From JBEBXQ01 sp040391535 (GTDB lineage Bacteria > Bacteroidota > Bacteroidia > Cytophagales > Spirosomataceae): a stretch of 41,908 bases of DNA. The position numbers and the translations under genes were made by a program. Under the pieces are notes generated by a model. The model ran no database searches, was not told the DNA's origin, and was given only the letters and a program-made list of their open reading frames with translations. This document shows positions 33,480 through 41,908 of this stretch, piece after piece. How positions within the stretch are numbered: position 1 is the stretch's first letter; each line of letters starts with the position of its first letter. The DNA lies in assembly GCA_040391535.1 (NCBI GenBank), contig JBEBXQ010000026.1, forward strand, positions 1 through 41,908, written 5' to 3'.

Positions 33480-35756
33480 ATGAAAACGACAATCTGTTTC
33501 TTTTTTTCGCTCCTGTATGTATTTACTGCTTTTTCTCAAAGTAAGCAACAAACAGAAAACCTCGAAACCTTTGCCAGGTTGTATGGTTATGTAAAATATT
33601 TTTACCCGGGCGACGAAGCAGCTGTTGTCGACTGGGAAGGATTAGCAGTATACGGGTCCGGACAAGTCGCGAATGCCCGGGATTCAAAAGAACTGAGACT
33701 TGCACTCAACCGTATTTTCCTTCCGATAGCTCCTGCTATGAAATTATATTCAACAGGAGAAAATGCAGAATTTGATCTGAGAACGATAACCCCTGCTGAC
33801 ACTTCTGGGTATAAGGTTGTTTCCTGGCAGCATTTGGGGGTAGGTTTGGGTAATCAGAAAAATGTCTACAGAAGTCAGCGGACAAACAGACCCGCAGCCT
33901 CTTCCGGCAATGATACCAGATTCGGAACGATCCAGTATCAGGTTCCCGCAGAAAAATACAAAGGAAATGAGTTTGTTCTGACGGCCAAAGTAAAGGTAGC
34001 GCAAGGAGCTGGTTCAGGGCATCTTTGGATGAGAGTTGACTCGGAAGGCGGTATCTTGTTTTTTGACAATATGGGCAACAGACCTGTTAAATCAAGCCAG
34101 AGCTGGAAGGATTGTGAAATAAAGGGGACGGTAGCTGCTAATGCATCCCAATTGGTCTTCGGATTTTTTTTAGGAGGGGAGGGTGAGCTTACAGCAGACG
34201 ACCTTGTGCTGAAAATCAAAAAAGACGGCGAATGGGAGACGGTTCTTTCGGATGGATTTGAAAATCCCGAAAGTGATCGCATAAAAGCCTTCGACAAAGC
34301 GAACAGCGATTATAGTCTTTCAATACAGAAAGACAGTACAAAGCCGGACAACCATCTGTTGTCAATCAAAGAAATACCTGTCAGAAATAGTACAGTTCCC
34401 TATCAATTGCTTTTTGACACATTTGCACAACCCGGAGAATATATCCGGAAAGTAATCGCCCGCGATCTGGTATGCGTGATGCCCCTTGCGTTGTACGGTA
34501 CACCATCCGCAACGTATCCCGTTTCTGCCCCGGACAGCTTGGAGGAGTTACAACAAGCACTATCGTCTATACCGGATTCGTCAATGACCGGCAACGACCT
34601 CTATACCAGACTGGGGAATATTATTATTACCTGGAATATTTTCCAGCATTTCTATCCCTACTTTGATGTCGCGAAAACGGATTGGGAAAAGAATCTGGAA
34701 GTAGCTTTGCAAAACTCTTATACTGATAAAACGGCACATGATCACCTCAAAACACTTGAACGATTTACAGCACATCTGAAAGATGGTCATGTGTATGTTA
34801 GTTCTCCGTTAACGTTGCAGGAAAGCTTTGCTCCTCCCATCCAATGGGAATGGATAGAGAATAAACTGGTGATTACAAGCGTGCTTTCTTCCGGCTTATT
34901 CGATATTTCGCCAGGAACTATCGTGTCGTCTGTTAATGGCATTTCACCCCAAAAATGGTTTGAAAACATTGAACAGAATATATCAGCGCCCAGTGCAGGA
35001 TGGCGGAAGCATCGCTCAGGCACGTTGGCTTTGTATGGCAGGGAGGGTTCAGAGCTGGTACTGAAAATAAACAAACCGGATGAAACAAGTGAAACCATAT
35101 CTCTGAAGAGAACATTGTCAATACCCTCTTACCACAATGCATTAACCAGGCCGGATGCCGTTAAAGAATTGGATGAAGGAATTTATTACCTGAACCTTGA
35201 TGTCATTCAGGACAAAGCTATTAATGATTTATTACCTCAGCTGACAAAAGCAAAAGGTATCATATGTGACCTGAGGGGATATCCGAAAAGTTCTCCGCAA
35301 TTCATTAAACATCTGCTTTCTGAAAAGGACACATCTTCCAGCTGGATGCAGATCCCCCGGATTATTTATCCTGACAGAGAAAAAATAACCGGATACCAGA
35401 AGACAGGCTGGTTATTAGCGCCTGAGACCCCGTCTATCAGTGCGAAAGTTGTGTTTATTACTGATGGTAGTGCGATCAGTTATGCAGAGAGTTATCTCAG
35501 CTTTATAAAAGATTATAAGCTTGCTGTTATTGTTGGCCAGCCTACCGCTGGTACCAATGGTAACGTCAACCCGTTTACATTGCCGGGTGGGTATACGATT
35601 TCCTGGACTGGAATGAAAGTGCTGAAACATGACGGGACGCAACATCACGGGATTGGCGTCATTCCCGACGTTTATGTTGAAAAGACAATTGCCGGTGTAA
35701 GGGAAGGCCGGGATGAGTTTCTGGAAAAGGCACTGGAGATCGTAAGATCAAAGTAA
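33480..35756 (+). CDS. S41-family peptidase, secreted
   Basis: About 758 residues. The ATG at 33480 is chosen because it begins a proper signal peptide (TTICFFFSLLYVFTAFSQS); reading upstream to 33420 adds a hydrophilic segment. The N-terminal part is beta-rich and probably a carbohydrate-binding-like domain; an S41 helical and PDZ-like region follows (TAHLKDGHVYV), then the catalytic core: KGIICDLRGYP, VVFITDGSAISYAESYLSF with the likely nucleophile Ser in ISYAE, and PTAGTNGNVNPFTLPGG. S41 enzymes cut C-terminal peptides or act as tricorn-like proteases. The target is unknown. Confidence 0.85.
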   Translation: MKTTICFFFSLLYVFTAFSQSKQQTENLETFARLYGYVKYFYPGDEAAVVDWEGLAVYGSGQVANARDSKELRLALNRIFLPIAPAMKLYSTGENAEFDLRTITPADTSGYKVVSWQHLGVGLGNQKNVYRSQRTNRPAASSGNDTRFGTIQYQVPAEKYKGNEFVLTAKVKVAQGAGSGHLWMRVDSEGGILFFDNMGNRPVKSSQSWKDCEIKGTVAANASQLVFGFFLGGEGELTADDLVLKIKKDGEWETVLSDGFENPESDRIKAFDKANSDYSLSIQKDSTKPDNHLLSIKEIPVRNSTVPYQLLFDTFAQPGEYIRKVIARDLVCVMPLALYGTPSATYPVSAPDSLEELQQALSSIPDSSMTGNDLYTRLGNIIITWNIFQHFYPYFDVAKTDWEKNLEVALQNSYTDKTAHDHLKTLERFTAHLKDGHVYVSSPLTLQESFAPPIQWEWIENKLVITSVLSSGLFDISPGTIVSSVNGISPQKWFENIEQNISAPSAGWRKHRSGTLALYGREGSELVLKINKPDETSETISLKRTLSIPSYHNALTRPDAVKELDEGIYYLNLDVIQDKAINDLLPQLTKAKGIICDLRGYPKSSPQFIKHLLSEKDTSSSWMQIPRIIYPDREKITGYQKTGWLLAPETPSISAKVVFITDGSAISYAESYLSFIKDYKLAVIVGQPTAGTNGNVNPFTLPGGYTISWTGMKVLKHDGTQHHGIGVIPDVYVEKTIAGVREGRDEFLEKALEIVRSK

Positions 35757-35779
35757 TAATTACTGATACCGGACTTTTA

Positions 35780-35799
35780 AAATGAAAGGAATTTCATTT
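35780..35799. other. Short perfect hairpin between the S41 and first oxidoreductase genes
   Basis: AAATGAAA-GGAA-TTTCATTT, an 8-base stem with a 4-base loop, centred in the 72-base gap. No T-run follows; it may be an operator or weak terminator. Confidence 0.35.
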
Positions 35800-35828
35800 A
35801 TTCGAATCTGATATTAAAAACTCATTTC

Positions 35829-36923
35829 ATGAAAACGTATTTTACTTCTGCCGGAATGGCAATAATAATGATGCTTTACCTTACAGATCTGGTCTGGGCA
35901 CAGTCACCGGTAAGGCTGGCAGTGGCGGGGATCAGCCATGGCCATAGTTCATGGATTTACAACCGGAAAGTGAAGGGCGACCTTGAAATTGTGGGGATAT
36001 ATGAGAAAAACCAGGAGCTGGTTAAAACTTTCCGGCAGCAATATAATCTGCCGGAAGAACTGTTTTACTCGGATCTTGACCAGATGCTTGATAAAGTGAA
36101 ACCGGAAGGTGTAATGGCTTTCGGACCGGTGAATGAGCATGTTGAAGTTGTTCGGGCCAGCGCACCCCGTAAAATCCATGTGATGGTGGAGAAGCCATTG
36201 GCTACTACGTTTGAGGATGCGCTCGAAATAGAGGCACTGGCCAGGGAGTATGAAATCAAAGTGCTGACCAATTTTGAAACCTCATGGTATGCCAGTAATC
36301 AGTTTGTAAGGGATTTGTACAAAAAAGGAGAGCTTGGGCAGCTCAGAAAAGTAATGGTTAATGACGGGCACAGCGGTCCATCACAAATGCACAGGCATTT
36401 TGTAGACTGGCTGACGGACCCGGTACAGAATGGGGGTGGGGCTCTTACCGATTTTGGCTGCTACGGAGGAAATCTTATGACCTGGCTCATGGAAGGTCAG
36501 CGTCCGGTATCAGTAACGGCTGTAACGGCTCAGAACCGCCCTGATCTGTACCCGAAGGTGGATGATGAAGCGACGATCATTCTTCAATATCCTGGTGTGC
36601 AATGTATTATTCAGGCATCGTGGAGCTGGACATTCAGCCGCAAAGACATGGAAGTATTTGGTACAAAAGGGTATGCTGTTGCTGTAGACCGGACCACGGT
36701 TAAAACCAGGTTGAAAAGTAATCAGCCTGAAAGTACGCAAAAAATAGACCCGCTTCCGGCTCCGTTTGAAGATCCTTTCGCGGTTTTTGCACAAGTGATT
36801 CGGGGAAAACTGCACGGAGAAAGCGTTGCGCTTTATGAATTACCCATTAATATAATAACAGTGGAAATTCTGGATGCAGCCCGTAAATCGGCTTCGACCG
36901 GGCAAACCGTCTTTCTGAAGTAG
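35829..36923 (+). CDS. Gfo/Idh/MocA-family oxidoreductase with signal peptide
   Basis: A 364-residue protein. An N-terminal hydrophobic segment (AGMAIIMMLYLTDLVWAQS) looks like a Sec signal with no twin Arg. The Rossmann domain follows: VRLAVAGISHGHSSWIY, where the usual GxGxxG is altered, and the EKPLATTFEDALE motif (118-130) typical of the family. The C-terminal GFO/IDH substrate domain includes GGGALTDFGCYGGNLMTWL. Related enzymes oxidise or epimerise sugars with NAD(P). Export without folding first is odd for a cofactor-dependent enzyme. It is followed by another member of the same superfamily. Confidence 0.85.
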   Translation: MKTYFTSAGMAIIMMLYLTDLVWAQSPVRLAVAGISHGHSSWIYNRKVKGDLEIVGIYEKNQELVKTFRQQYNLPEELFYSDLDQMLDKVKPEGVMAFGPVNEHVEVVRASAPRKIHVMVEKPLATTFEDALEIEALAREYEIKVLTNFETSWYASNQFVRDLYKKGELGQLRKVMVNDGHSGPSQMHRHFVDWLTDPVQNGGGALTDFGCYGGNLMTWLMEGQRPVSVTAVTAQNRPDLYPKVDDEATIILQYPGVQCIIQASWSWTFSRKDMEVFGTKGYAVAVDRTTVKTRLKSNQPESTQKIDPLPAPFEDPFAVFAQVIRGKLHGESVALYELPINIITVEILDAARKSASTGQTVFLK

Positions 36924-37055
36924 AGGTATCCTCTCTTGCTGACAGACAGGACAGATATCTCTCCGGAATCTATAAATTTTTCTATTAATTTGCCTGAATG
37001 ATAAGTTCTCTGATTTGACAGTTATGACTTTTCCAATGCTCTAACCAATTGATGA

Positions 37056-38462
37056 ATGAAAAATATACAAAACACATCACGCAGACAATTCATCGGAGGT
37101 CTTGCTCTCGCAGCAGCTGGTATCTCTATCGTACCCCGCCACGTACTGGGAGGAAAAGGGTTTATAGCCCCAAGTGATAAAGTAAATATAGGGATGATCG
37201 GGGTAGGAGGTAAAGGCCGGCAAAATGCCTCAAACCTGTTTGGTGTTACAAATGCACAGATCACTGCAATTGCAGATCCGGCTGAATACTGGGATCTGAA
37301 AGATTTTTATTACAAATCAAAGGCAGGTCGCGGCCCTGTTAAGGAAATGATTGAGGCGCATTATAAAGCCAAAACAGAAAATTACAAGGTTACAGAATAC
37401 ATTGATTTCCGGGAAATGCTGGAAAAGGATAAGGGAATTGATGCTGTAGTCTGTTCCACGCCTGATAATACCCATGCCTACGTATCTATTCAGGCTCTGA
37501 AGGCTGGTAAACATGTGTATTGTGAAAAACCTCTGACTCATAATGTGTGGGAAGCACGGAAGGTAGGAGAAGTAGCCCGCGCATCAGGACTGGCCACCCA
37601 AATGGGAAACTCATTGCACAGCGGAGATGGTATTCGCCAAACGGTAGAGATTATTCAGTCGGGTATGCTGGGAAAAATCGAGGAGGCACATACCTGGGTG
37701 CCGGCCACACGCTGGCTGCCCGGATTGAAAGGATTGCCAACGGGTAGTAAATCCGATGGTAAGGATATTGGCTGGGATTTGTGGTTAGGTCCAACACCCT
37801 ACATGGCTTATCATGAAGATTATACGCCGGTAACCTGGAGGGATTTCTGGGCATTGGGTTGTGGTGCCCTCGGTGATTTCGGATGCCATGATCTGGATCC
37901 ATCAGTGTGGGCTTTTAACCTGCATTCACCCAAAAGTATAGAAGTGCATCCTGCCGGATATAGCGATAAAGATATAGCCCCTTACGGTGAAATAGGGTAT
38001 TATGAATTTGAAAAAGAAGGTGACCAGAAAGCACTGAAACAGTATTGGTATTCAGGGGGGCTAATGCCTCAGCGTCCTGAAATATTACCGGAGAATGAAA
38101 AACTGCCGGCAAGAGGAACCCTGTTTATAGGCAGCAAAGGAATTCTGGTTACCCAATCGGGAGGGTCCTCCCCTAAAATTTATTTTAGGAATGGGAAATC
38201 AGATTTTACGTCTCCTAAACAAACCATCCGCCGATCAACAGGGCATTATCAGGAATGGGTAGAAGCGATAACCGGAGGCCCGGTGCCTGGTTCAAATTTT
38301 GAAAATGGTGCCCGCCTGACAGAAATCACACTATTGGGCGTACTTTCACTACGCCTGGGAGGTAAAAAAATAAACTGGGATAGCAGGAACATGAAGGCGA
38401 TTGGCCTTCCTGAAGCTGATCAATATCTGCGTGAACCTGTACGGGCAGGTTGGGAAATGTGA
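37056..38462 (+). CDS. Gfo/Idh/MocA-family oxidoreductase, Tat-exported
   Basis: A 468-residue protein. The N-terminus holds a Tat signal (SRRQFIGGLALAAAGISI), meaning export in folded form. The Rossmann motif GMIGVGGKGRQNA is intact, and YCEKPLTHNVWEARKV matches the family. The C-terminal half contains WDLWLGP, WRDFWALGCGALGDFGCHDL and typical bacterial sugar-dehydrogenase-like motifs. The enzyme probably acts on a sugar or glycoside in the periplasm with a carried-in cofactor. It lies 132 bases downstream of the first oxidoreductase gene. Confidence 0.9.
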   Translation: MKNIQNTSRRQFIGGLALAAAGISIVPRHVLGGKGFIAPSDKVNIGMIGVGGKGRQNASNLFGVTNAQITAIADPAEYWDLKDFYYKSKAGRGPVKEMIEAHYKAKTENYKVTEYIDFREMLEKDKGIDAVVCSTPDNTHAYVSIQALKAGKHVYCEKPLTHNVWEARKVGEVARASGLATQMGNSLHSGDGIRQTVEIIQSGMLGKIEEAHTWVPATRWLPGLKGLPTGSKSDGKDIGWDLWLGPTPYMAYHEDYTPVTWRDFWALGCGALGDFGCHDLDPSVWAFNLHSPKSIEVHPAGYSDKDIAPYGEIGYYEFEKEGDQKALKQYWYSGGLMPQRPEILPENEKLPARGTLFIGSKGILVTQSGGSSPKIYFRNGKSDFTSPKQTIRRSTGHYQEWVEAITGGPVPGSNFENGARLTEITLLGVLSLRLGGKKINWDSRNMKAIGLPEADQYLREPVRAGWEM

Positions 38463-38541
38463 TTTTAGCGGGATCAGGATTATAAATCACCATGGAGATC
38501 AGATCCTGGCCCCGGGTTAATAAATTAATGTTTAAAATAAA

Positions 38542-39063
38542 ATGGACTTAAGATTTCCTATAGGGCAGGTTGTATTAAAAGATTATTATACTTCAGAAGA
38601 GATGTCCGGCTTGCTGCATTCAGTAACAGAAATGCCTGCATTATATCGTGGTATGACTGAAAAGTTGACGGAAGAAGAGTTATTGAAAACGTATAGAGAA
38701 GGCGGCTGGAATGTTCGTCAGCTTGTCCATCATGTGGCCGATATGCATCTGCTACATTTCTTCAGAATGAAAAAAGCTCTCACCGAGCCGGATTATCATG
38801 ATGCTACATTGGTTGACATGGCAGCCTGGGGAAATACTGCAGACACTACCGAACCATCAGTGGAATGGTCTCTGATGATTCTGGAAGGGATCCATCAAAG
38901 GTACAGAACTTTAATCCGGTCACTCAATGAAGAGCAATTGAATATTTCGTACTACCATCCGGTCAGAAAGCGGTCTTTTGATCAAAGACAGGCACTGGCC
39001 ATTACCGAGTGGCACGGAAGACACCATCTGGCGCATATCAAACTGGCGCTGGGCTTTAAATAA
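38542..39063 (+). CDS. DinB/YfiT-family putative metal-dependent protein
   Basis: A 173-residue four-helix-bundle protein of the DinB superfamily, YfiT/BstA branch. The predicted metal ligands are visible: H64 in VRQLVHHVADMH and the HxxxH of H158-H162 (EWHGRHHLAHI). BstA-type proteins transfer bacillithiol to electrophiles; other members are uncharacterised hydrolases. The cytoplasmic location follows from the lack of a signal. It follows the Tat-exported oxidoreductase by 79 bases. Confidence 0.87.
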   Translation: MDLRFPIGQVVLKDYYTSEEMSGLLHSVTEMPALYRGMTEKLTEEELLKTYREGGWNVRQLVHHVADMHLLHFFRMKKALTEPDYHDATLVDMAAWGNTADTTEPSVEWSLMILEGIHQRYRTLIRSLNEEQLNISYYHPVRKRSFDQRQALAITEWHGRHHLAHIKLALGFK

Positions 39064-39450
39064 GTCTTCATTTTCCCCGACATACAGACATTGATGCTCT
39101 TTGGGGCATCAGTGTCTCTGACTTTACCCCCCTCACTTCAGCCACACCATTTTCAGGTACCCCTCCTTTTGGACGATCTATTTGCTATGAGATTTACTTC
39201 CTGGCTGTGCCTTTTAAAAGTTTCTGATAAACAATACCACTGAGAAACAGACTTACCTTGAATTTATTTTTATAAAACAATAGTACATTTAGAGGTAATT
39301 TTATTATATATTATAGTAGGAATAATTTTGTGAAATTGTAGATTTACTATTGATTGCTATCTCGTTCCTAATTCTCTATCTCTATCTCAATCCTAACTGT
39401 TGAATTTCAAATGCTTATCTCAAATATCTAGATTAAAAAAATACTCAACT
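39064..39450. other. Non-coding gap before the repeat-protein gene
   Basis: A stretch without a gene. It contains a hairpin, GACATTGATGC (39087-39097) with GCATCAGTGTC (39106-39116), one T-G wobble, with no T-run, which could end the DinB transcript. Nothing else is visible apart from the -7 box listed next. Confidence 0.5.
39323..39330 (+). promoter_or_regulatory. -7 box upstream of the repeat-protein gene
   Basis: TAATTTTG matches TAnnTTTG in a very AT-rich stretch; the leader to the ATG at 39451 would be about 114 bases. No -33 TTG was seen. Confidence 0.45.
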
Positions 39451-40602
39451 ATGAAAAAATTTACTCTTCTTGTATGCTCAGGGTTTGTGATGACCACTGT
39501 TATGACATTTGCACAATCTGTGGCCGTTAACGGTACAGGTGCTGATGCTGATAATTCCGCTATTCTGGACGTGACCAGTACTGAAAAAGGAGTTCTTATT
39601 CCAAGAATGACCTCCACAGACCGTACCGCAATTTCCTCCCCGGCAGCGGGACTGATGGTATATCAGACAGATGCTCCCACCGGTTTTTATTATAATCAGG
39701 GAACCTCCGTAACACCAGACTGGGTATTGCTCCAACCGGCAGTCAACGTTACTACGCAGGGCAACACGTTTAATGGAGCCAATAATCTGGTGCAGTTGGA
39801 TGGAGCGGGTAAACTACCAGCTGTTGACGGCTCTCTGCTAACAGTTCTTCCCTCTAATGCAACTACGCAGGGTAACACCTTCAACGGAGCCAATAACCTG
39901 GTACAGCTTGATGGAAGTGGCAGACTCCCCGCTGTGAACGGCAGCCAGTTAACAGCATTACCCTCTAATGTTACTACGCAGGGTAACACCTTCAACGGAG
40001 CCAATAACCTGGTACAGCTTGATGGAAGTGGCAGACTCCCTGCAGTTAACGGCAGCCAGTTAACTGCATTACCCTCTAATGTAACTACGCAGGGCAATAC
40101 CTTTAATACGGCCAATAATCTGGTGAAATTGGATGGCTCCAATCGCTTACCTGCTGTAGATGGATCGCAGTTGACAAATTTACCATCAAACTCTTCAATT
40201 TTTCACTCTGGATTTGTAGTGAACTCAACAATTTCTACATTCTCACTCCCTTTAATGAATTCAGGGTTACCTTTGCCAAATTCAGCCCCATACGCTTATA
40301 ATCCCTCCATGCTGACATTTGCCTCTCCTGTAAATGGTGTTATAGATAACCTTCAGGTAAAACAGGTTGTAGATAATCCTGCCGGATTTGTTAACGCAAA
40401 TGTGACTGTGACGCTTTATAAAAATAATGCCCCTACAAACCTTAGTTGTGCTCTTGTGACGAATATTGCGGGTGCCACATGTAATAACCTGAATGGAGCA
40501 AATGCTGTAACGGTGAATATGGGAGATACTTTTTATTATGTAGTTACCCAGTCAGATGTTACTTCAATTTTCAGAATTAATGCGGTTGTAAGGTTCAGAT
40601 AA
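39451..40602 (+). CDS. Secreted repeat protein with four 37-residue repeats
   Basis: About 383 residues. The ATG at 39451 starts a signal peptide (KKFTLLVCSGFVMTTVMTFA, then Q), so it is preferred over the ATG at 39400. Residues 23-98 resemble the N-terminal region of Bacteroidota surface proteins (SAILDVTSTEKGVLIPRMTS, GLMVYQTDAPTGFYYN). Four repeats with the core TTQGNTFNGANNLVQLDG and LPAVNGSQL follow, then a C-terminal region of about 137 residues with beta-strand pattern (FVNANVTVTLYKNNAPTNLS). Repeats of this kind occur in tail-fibre-like and surface-adhesin proteins. I do not see a T9SS sorting domain in it. It is probably co-transcribed with the T9SS cargo gene. Confidence 0.8.
   Translation: MKKFTLLVCSGFVMTTVMTFAQSVAVNGTGADADNSAILDVTSTEKGVLIPRMTSTDRTAISSPAAGLMVYQTDAPTGFYYNQGTSVTPDWVLLQPAVNVTTQGNTFNGANNLVQLDGAGKLPAVDGSLLTVLPSNATTQGNTFNGANNLVQLDGSGRLPAVNGSQLTALPSNVTTQGNTFNGANNLVQLDGSGRLPAVNGSQLTALPSNVTTQGNTFNTANNLVKLDGSNRLPAVDGSQLTNLPSNSSIFHSGFVVNSTISTFSLPLMNSGLPLPNSAPYAYNPSMLTFASPVNGVIDNLQVKQVVDNPAGFVNANVTVTLYKNNAPTNLSCALVTNIAGATCNNLNGANAVTVNMGDTFYYVVTQSDVTSIFRINAVVRFR
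39745..40188 (+). repeat. Four 111-base in-frame tandem repeats
   Basis: Units start at 39745, 39856, 39967 and 40078, each 37 codons. Units 2 and 3 are nearly identical in DNA; the first and last are diverged. All lie inside the secreted repeat protein. Confidence 0.95.
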
Positions 40603-40607
40603 TATTT

Positions 40608-40650
40608 AACCACATAAAAATGAAGGTAAAAATTGTAATTATGTGTGGTT
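40608..40650 (+). promoter_or_regulatory. Hairpin enclosing the start codon of the T9SS cargo gene
   Basis: AACCACATAA (40608-40617) pairs with TTATGTGTGGTT (40639-40650), with a 2-base bulge, enclosing the ATG at 40620 in its loop. It could limit initiation until the upstream gene is translated. Confidence 0.4.
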
Positions 40651-41908
40651 GGATTATTTCGATCACGCAACTCAGTGCTCAGCCTGTAGTCAAAATTGCC
40701 TCAGGGACCTATCTGAAGCAAAGCGGGAATGTGAGCCTGGTCATTAAAAATGCTGATCTGGAGATTGAGGGTGTACTTGAACAGGAAACCAGTGATGCTG
40801 TTTTGTATATGAGTGGAAATACGAATCAGTCGCTTAGCAGTTCGGGGCCTTTGGTACTTCATAATCTGGTTGTCAATAAAGCGCAGGGAACAGAACTGGT
40901 GCTTGAAAATGAACTGACAATGAATACTGCCGTAACGTTTATTTCAGGATTGCTGAATCTTAATGGCTTTAATCTGTTGCTGCAACCCGGGGCTTTGTTA
41001 CAAAACGAATCGGAAATCAGCTATGTCACAGGCGACAATGGAGGGTATATTCAGACAGAATCTGATCTGAATACCCCGGTTGCTGCCAATCCGGGAAATC
41101 TGGGGGCCATTATTTCTTCATCAGCAGATATGGGAAATACAATAATCCGCAGAGGCCATGTGGCACAAGCATCGGGTACGCATACCGGAATCAAGCGGTA
41201 TTACGATATTTTCCCGGCTAACAATACAGCATTGGATGCGGTTCTCCGGTTTCATTATCTTGAAGCTGAACTGAACGGTCTGAGTGAGGAAGATGCAGAG
41301 TTGGGAAGAAGTACAGATCATATAAACTGGGTTAACGAGTCCGAAGGTATCGTTTATGATCCGGTGCAGAATTATATCCAGAAAACCGGGATTCCTTCTT
41401 TTTCCAGGTGGAGTATTTTTGGAGAAGGGGCGCTGCCGGTGGAGCTGATCAGCTTTGAAGGAAAAGTCAATGATGGAGGATCAGCTACGCTGTCGTGGAT
41501 AACGGTGTCAGAAACGGCATTTTCTCACTTTGAGCTGGAGCGAAGCCAGGATAACAGGCACTTTGACCGGGTTGCCAGTATTTCAGCCAAAGGTACTAAC
41601 ACTGGTAATACCAGCTATCACTATCAGGATCATAACCTTATTGCAGATATAGTTTACTATCGCCTGAAAATGGTTGACCGGGATGGAACATATACCTATT
41701 CCCGGAAAATAAGCCTTCAGTCTGACGGAACAGCCTCTGTTCATTTTTACCCTAATCCTGTACAGAATCTGCTCACTCTTGAATCACCCCGTCGGATCGG
41801 GACTGTTGAAATTTTTAATACAAAAGGCGACAGGGTGAAAAAGTATGAGTCTGAAACATCCATTAATGAAATTTCGATGGAATTGCTTCCGGCCGGGCTC
41901 TATTTCGT
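40620..41908 (+). CDS. T9SS type A sorting-domain surface protein (3' end missing)
   Basis: The reading frame from ATG 40620 is open for 429 codons and runs off the right edge. It begins with a signal peptide (VKIVIMCGWIISITQLSAQ). The middle has beta-rich sequence with LNLNGFNLLL-type repeats seen in Bacteroidota surface proteins, then a domain with LPVELISFEGKVNDGGSATL, SWITVSETAFSHFELERSQD and YYRLKMVDRDGTYTYSRKI, a common module just before sorting signals. The C-terminus VHFYPNPVQNLLTLES and LLPAGLYF is a T9SS type A sorting domain, so the protein is exported across the outer membrane by the type IX system. It follows the repeat-protein gene by 17 bases. Confidence 0.88.
   Translation, partial: MKVKIVIMCGWIISITQLSAQPVVKIASGTYLKQSGNVSLVIKNADLEIEGVLEQETSDAVLYMSGNTNQSLSSSGPLVLHNLVVNKAQGTELVLENELTMNTAVTFISGLLNLNGFNLLLQPGALLQNESEISYVTGDNGGYIQTESDLNTPVAANPGNLGAIISSSADMGNTIIRRGHVAQASGTHTGIKRYYDIFPANNTALDAVLRFHYLEAELNGLSEEDAELGRSTDHINWVNESEGIVYDPVQNYIQKTGIPSFSRWSIFGEGALPVELISFEGKVNDGGSATLSWITVSETAFSHFELERSQDNRHFDRVASISAKGTNTGNTSYHYQDHNLIADIVYYRLKMVDRDGTYTYSRKISLQSDGTASVHFYPNPVQNLLTLESPRRIGTVEIFNTKGDRVKKYESETSINEISMELLPAGLYF

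Noticed and set aside
39696..40142. A 148-codon minus-strand open frame with repeats.
   Set aside because: It is the antisense of the 111-base repeats in the plus-strand surface protein.
39745..40188. Regular repeats that could suggest a CRISPR array.
   Set aside because: Units are 111 bases, in frame, contiguous and without spacers; they encode a protein repeat.

Overview
The window looks like a chromosomal segment of a Bacteroidota bacterium, most likely a Cytophagales/Spirosomataceae-type organism (placement is inference). Evidence: Bacteroidota-type promoter boxes (TAnnTTTG, several with an upstream TTTG or TTG), a T9SS type A sorting domain, a Wzi-type outer-membrane protein, a DUF2027-Smr protein, a BT_3928-family protein, an Ala/Glu-extended ribosomal protein S16, a prolyl-tRNA synthetase of the archaeal/eukaryotic type, and an exported ThuA/sugar-dehydrogenase/cytochrome c fusion. 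I see no insertion sequences, tRNAs, rRNAs, CRISPR arrays or prophage. Most of the window is housekeeping.

Layout. 1-3117 (minus): a LytTR regulator cut by the left edge, then a compact Wzi-gmhA-Nudix group suggesting envelope polysaccharide or heptose metabolism. 3238-3879 is upp. 3906-7286 (minus) is a large secreted multidomain dehydrogenase. 7519-13768 (plus) holds fabG, a VWA-like membrane protein, DUF2279, DUF2027-Smr and a DUF4403 lipoprotein. 13894-14300 is the RNase P RNA, followed by an OmpA-family protein and the rpsP-rimM-trmD operon. slyD-like and proS run on the minus strand to 20117, divergent from an aromatic/Gly/Ser-rich lipoprotein and a FadL-like porin.

23332-25536 (minus) carries aroK, a BT_3928/DoxX-like protein and DUF1599, divergent from folP and cdaA. 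Downstream lie a GH95 fucosidase lipoprotein, rpsT, a secreted beta-propeller, a BNR/sialidase-like protein, an S41 peptidase, two exported Gfo/Idh/MocA oxidoreductases and a DinB/YfiT protein. The right edge has a surface protein with four 111-bp repeats and a T9SS cargo protein cut by the window.

Most worth a second look: the CdaA homologue keeps its fold but has changed the Asp of its DGA motif and several neighbouring active-site positions; a terminator-like hairpin lies inside the rpsP-rimM operon; divergent promoters interlock between proS and the lipoprotein; strong palindromes precede cdaA and the GH95 gene; the repeat-protein/T9SS pair has a hairpin around its second start codon; and two sugar-type oxidoreductases are exported by apparently different routes. 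I did not find a clearly new multi-gene system such as a defence island or biosynthetic cluster.
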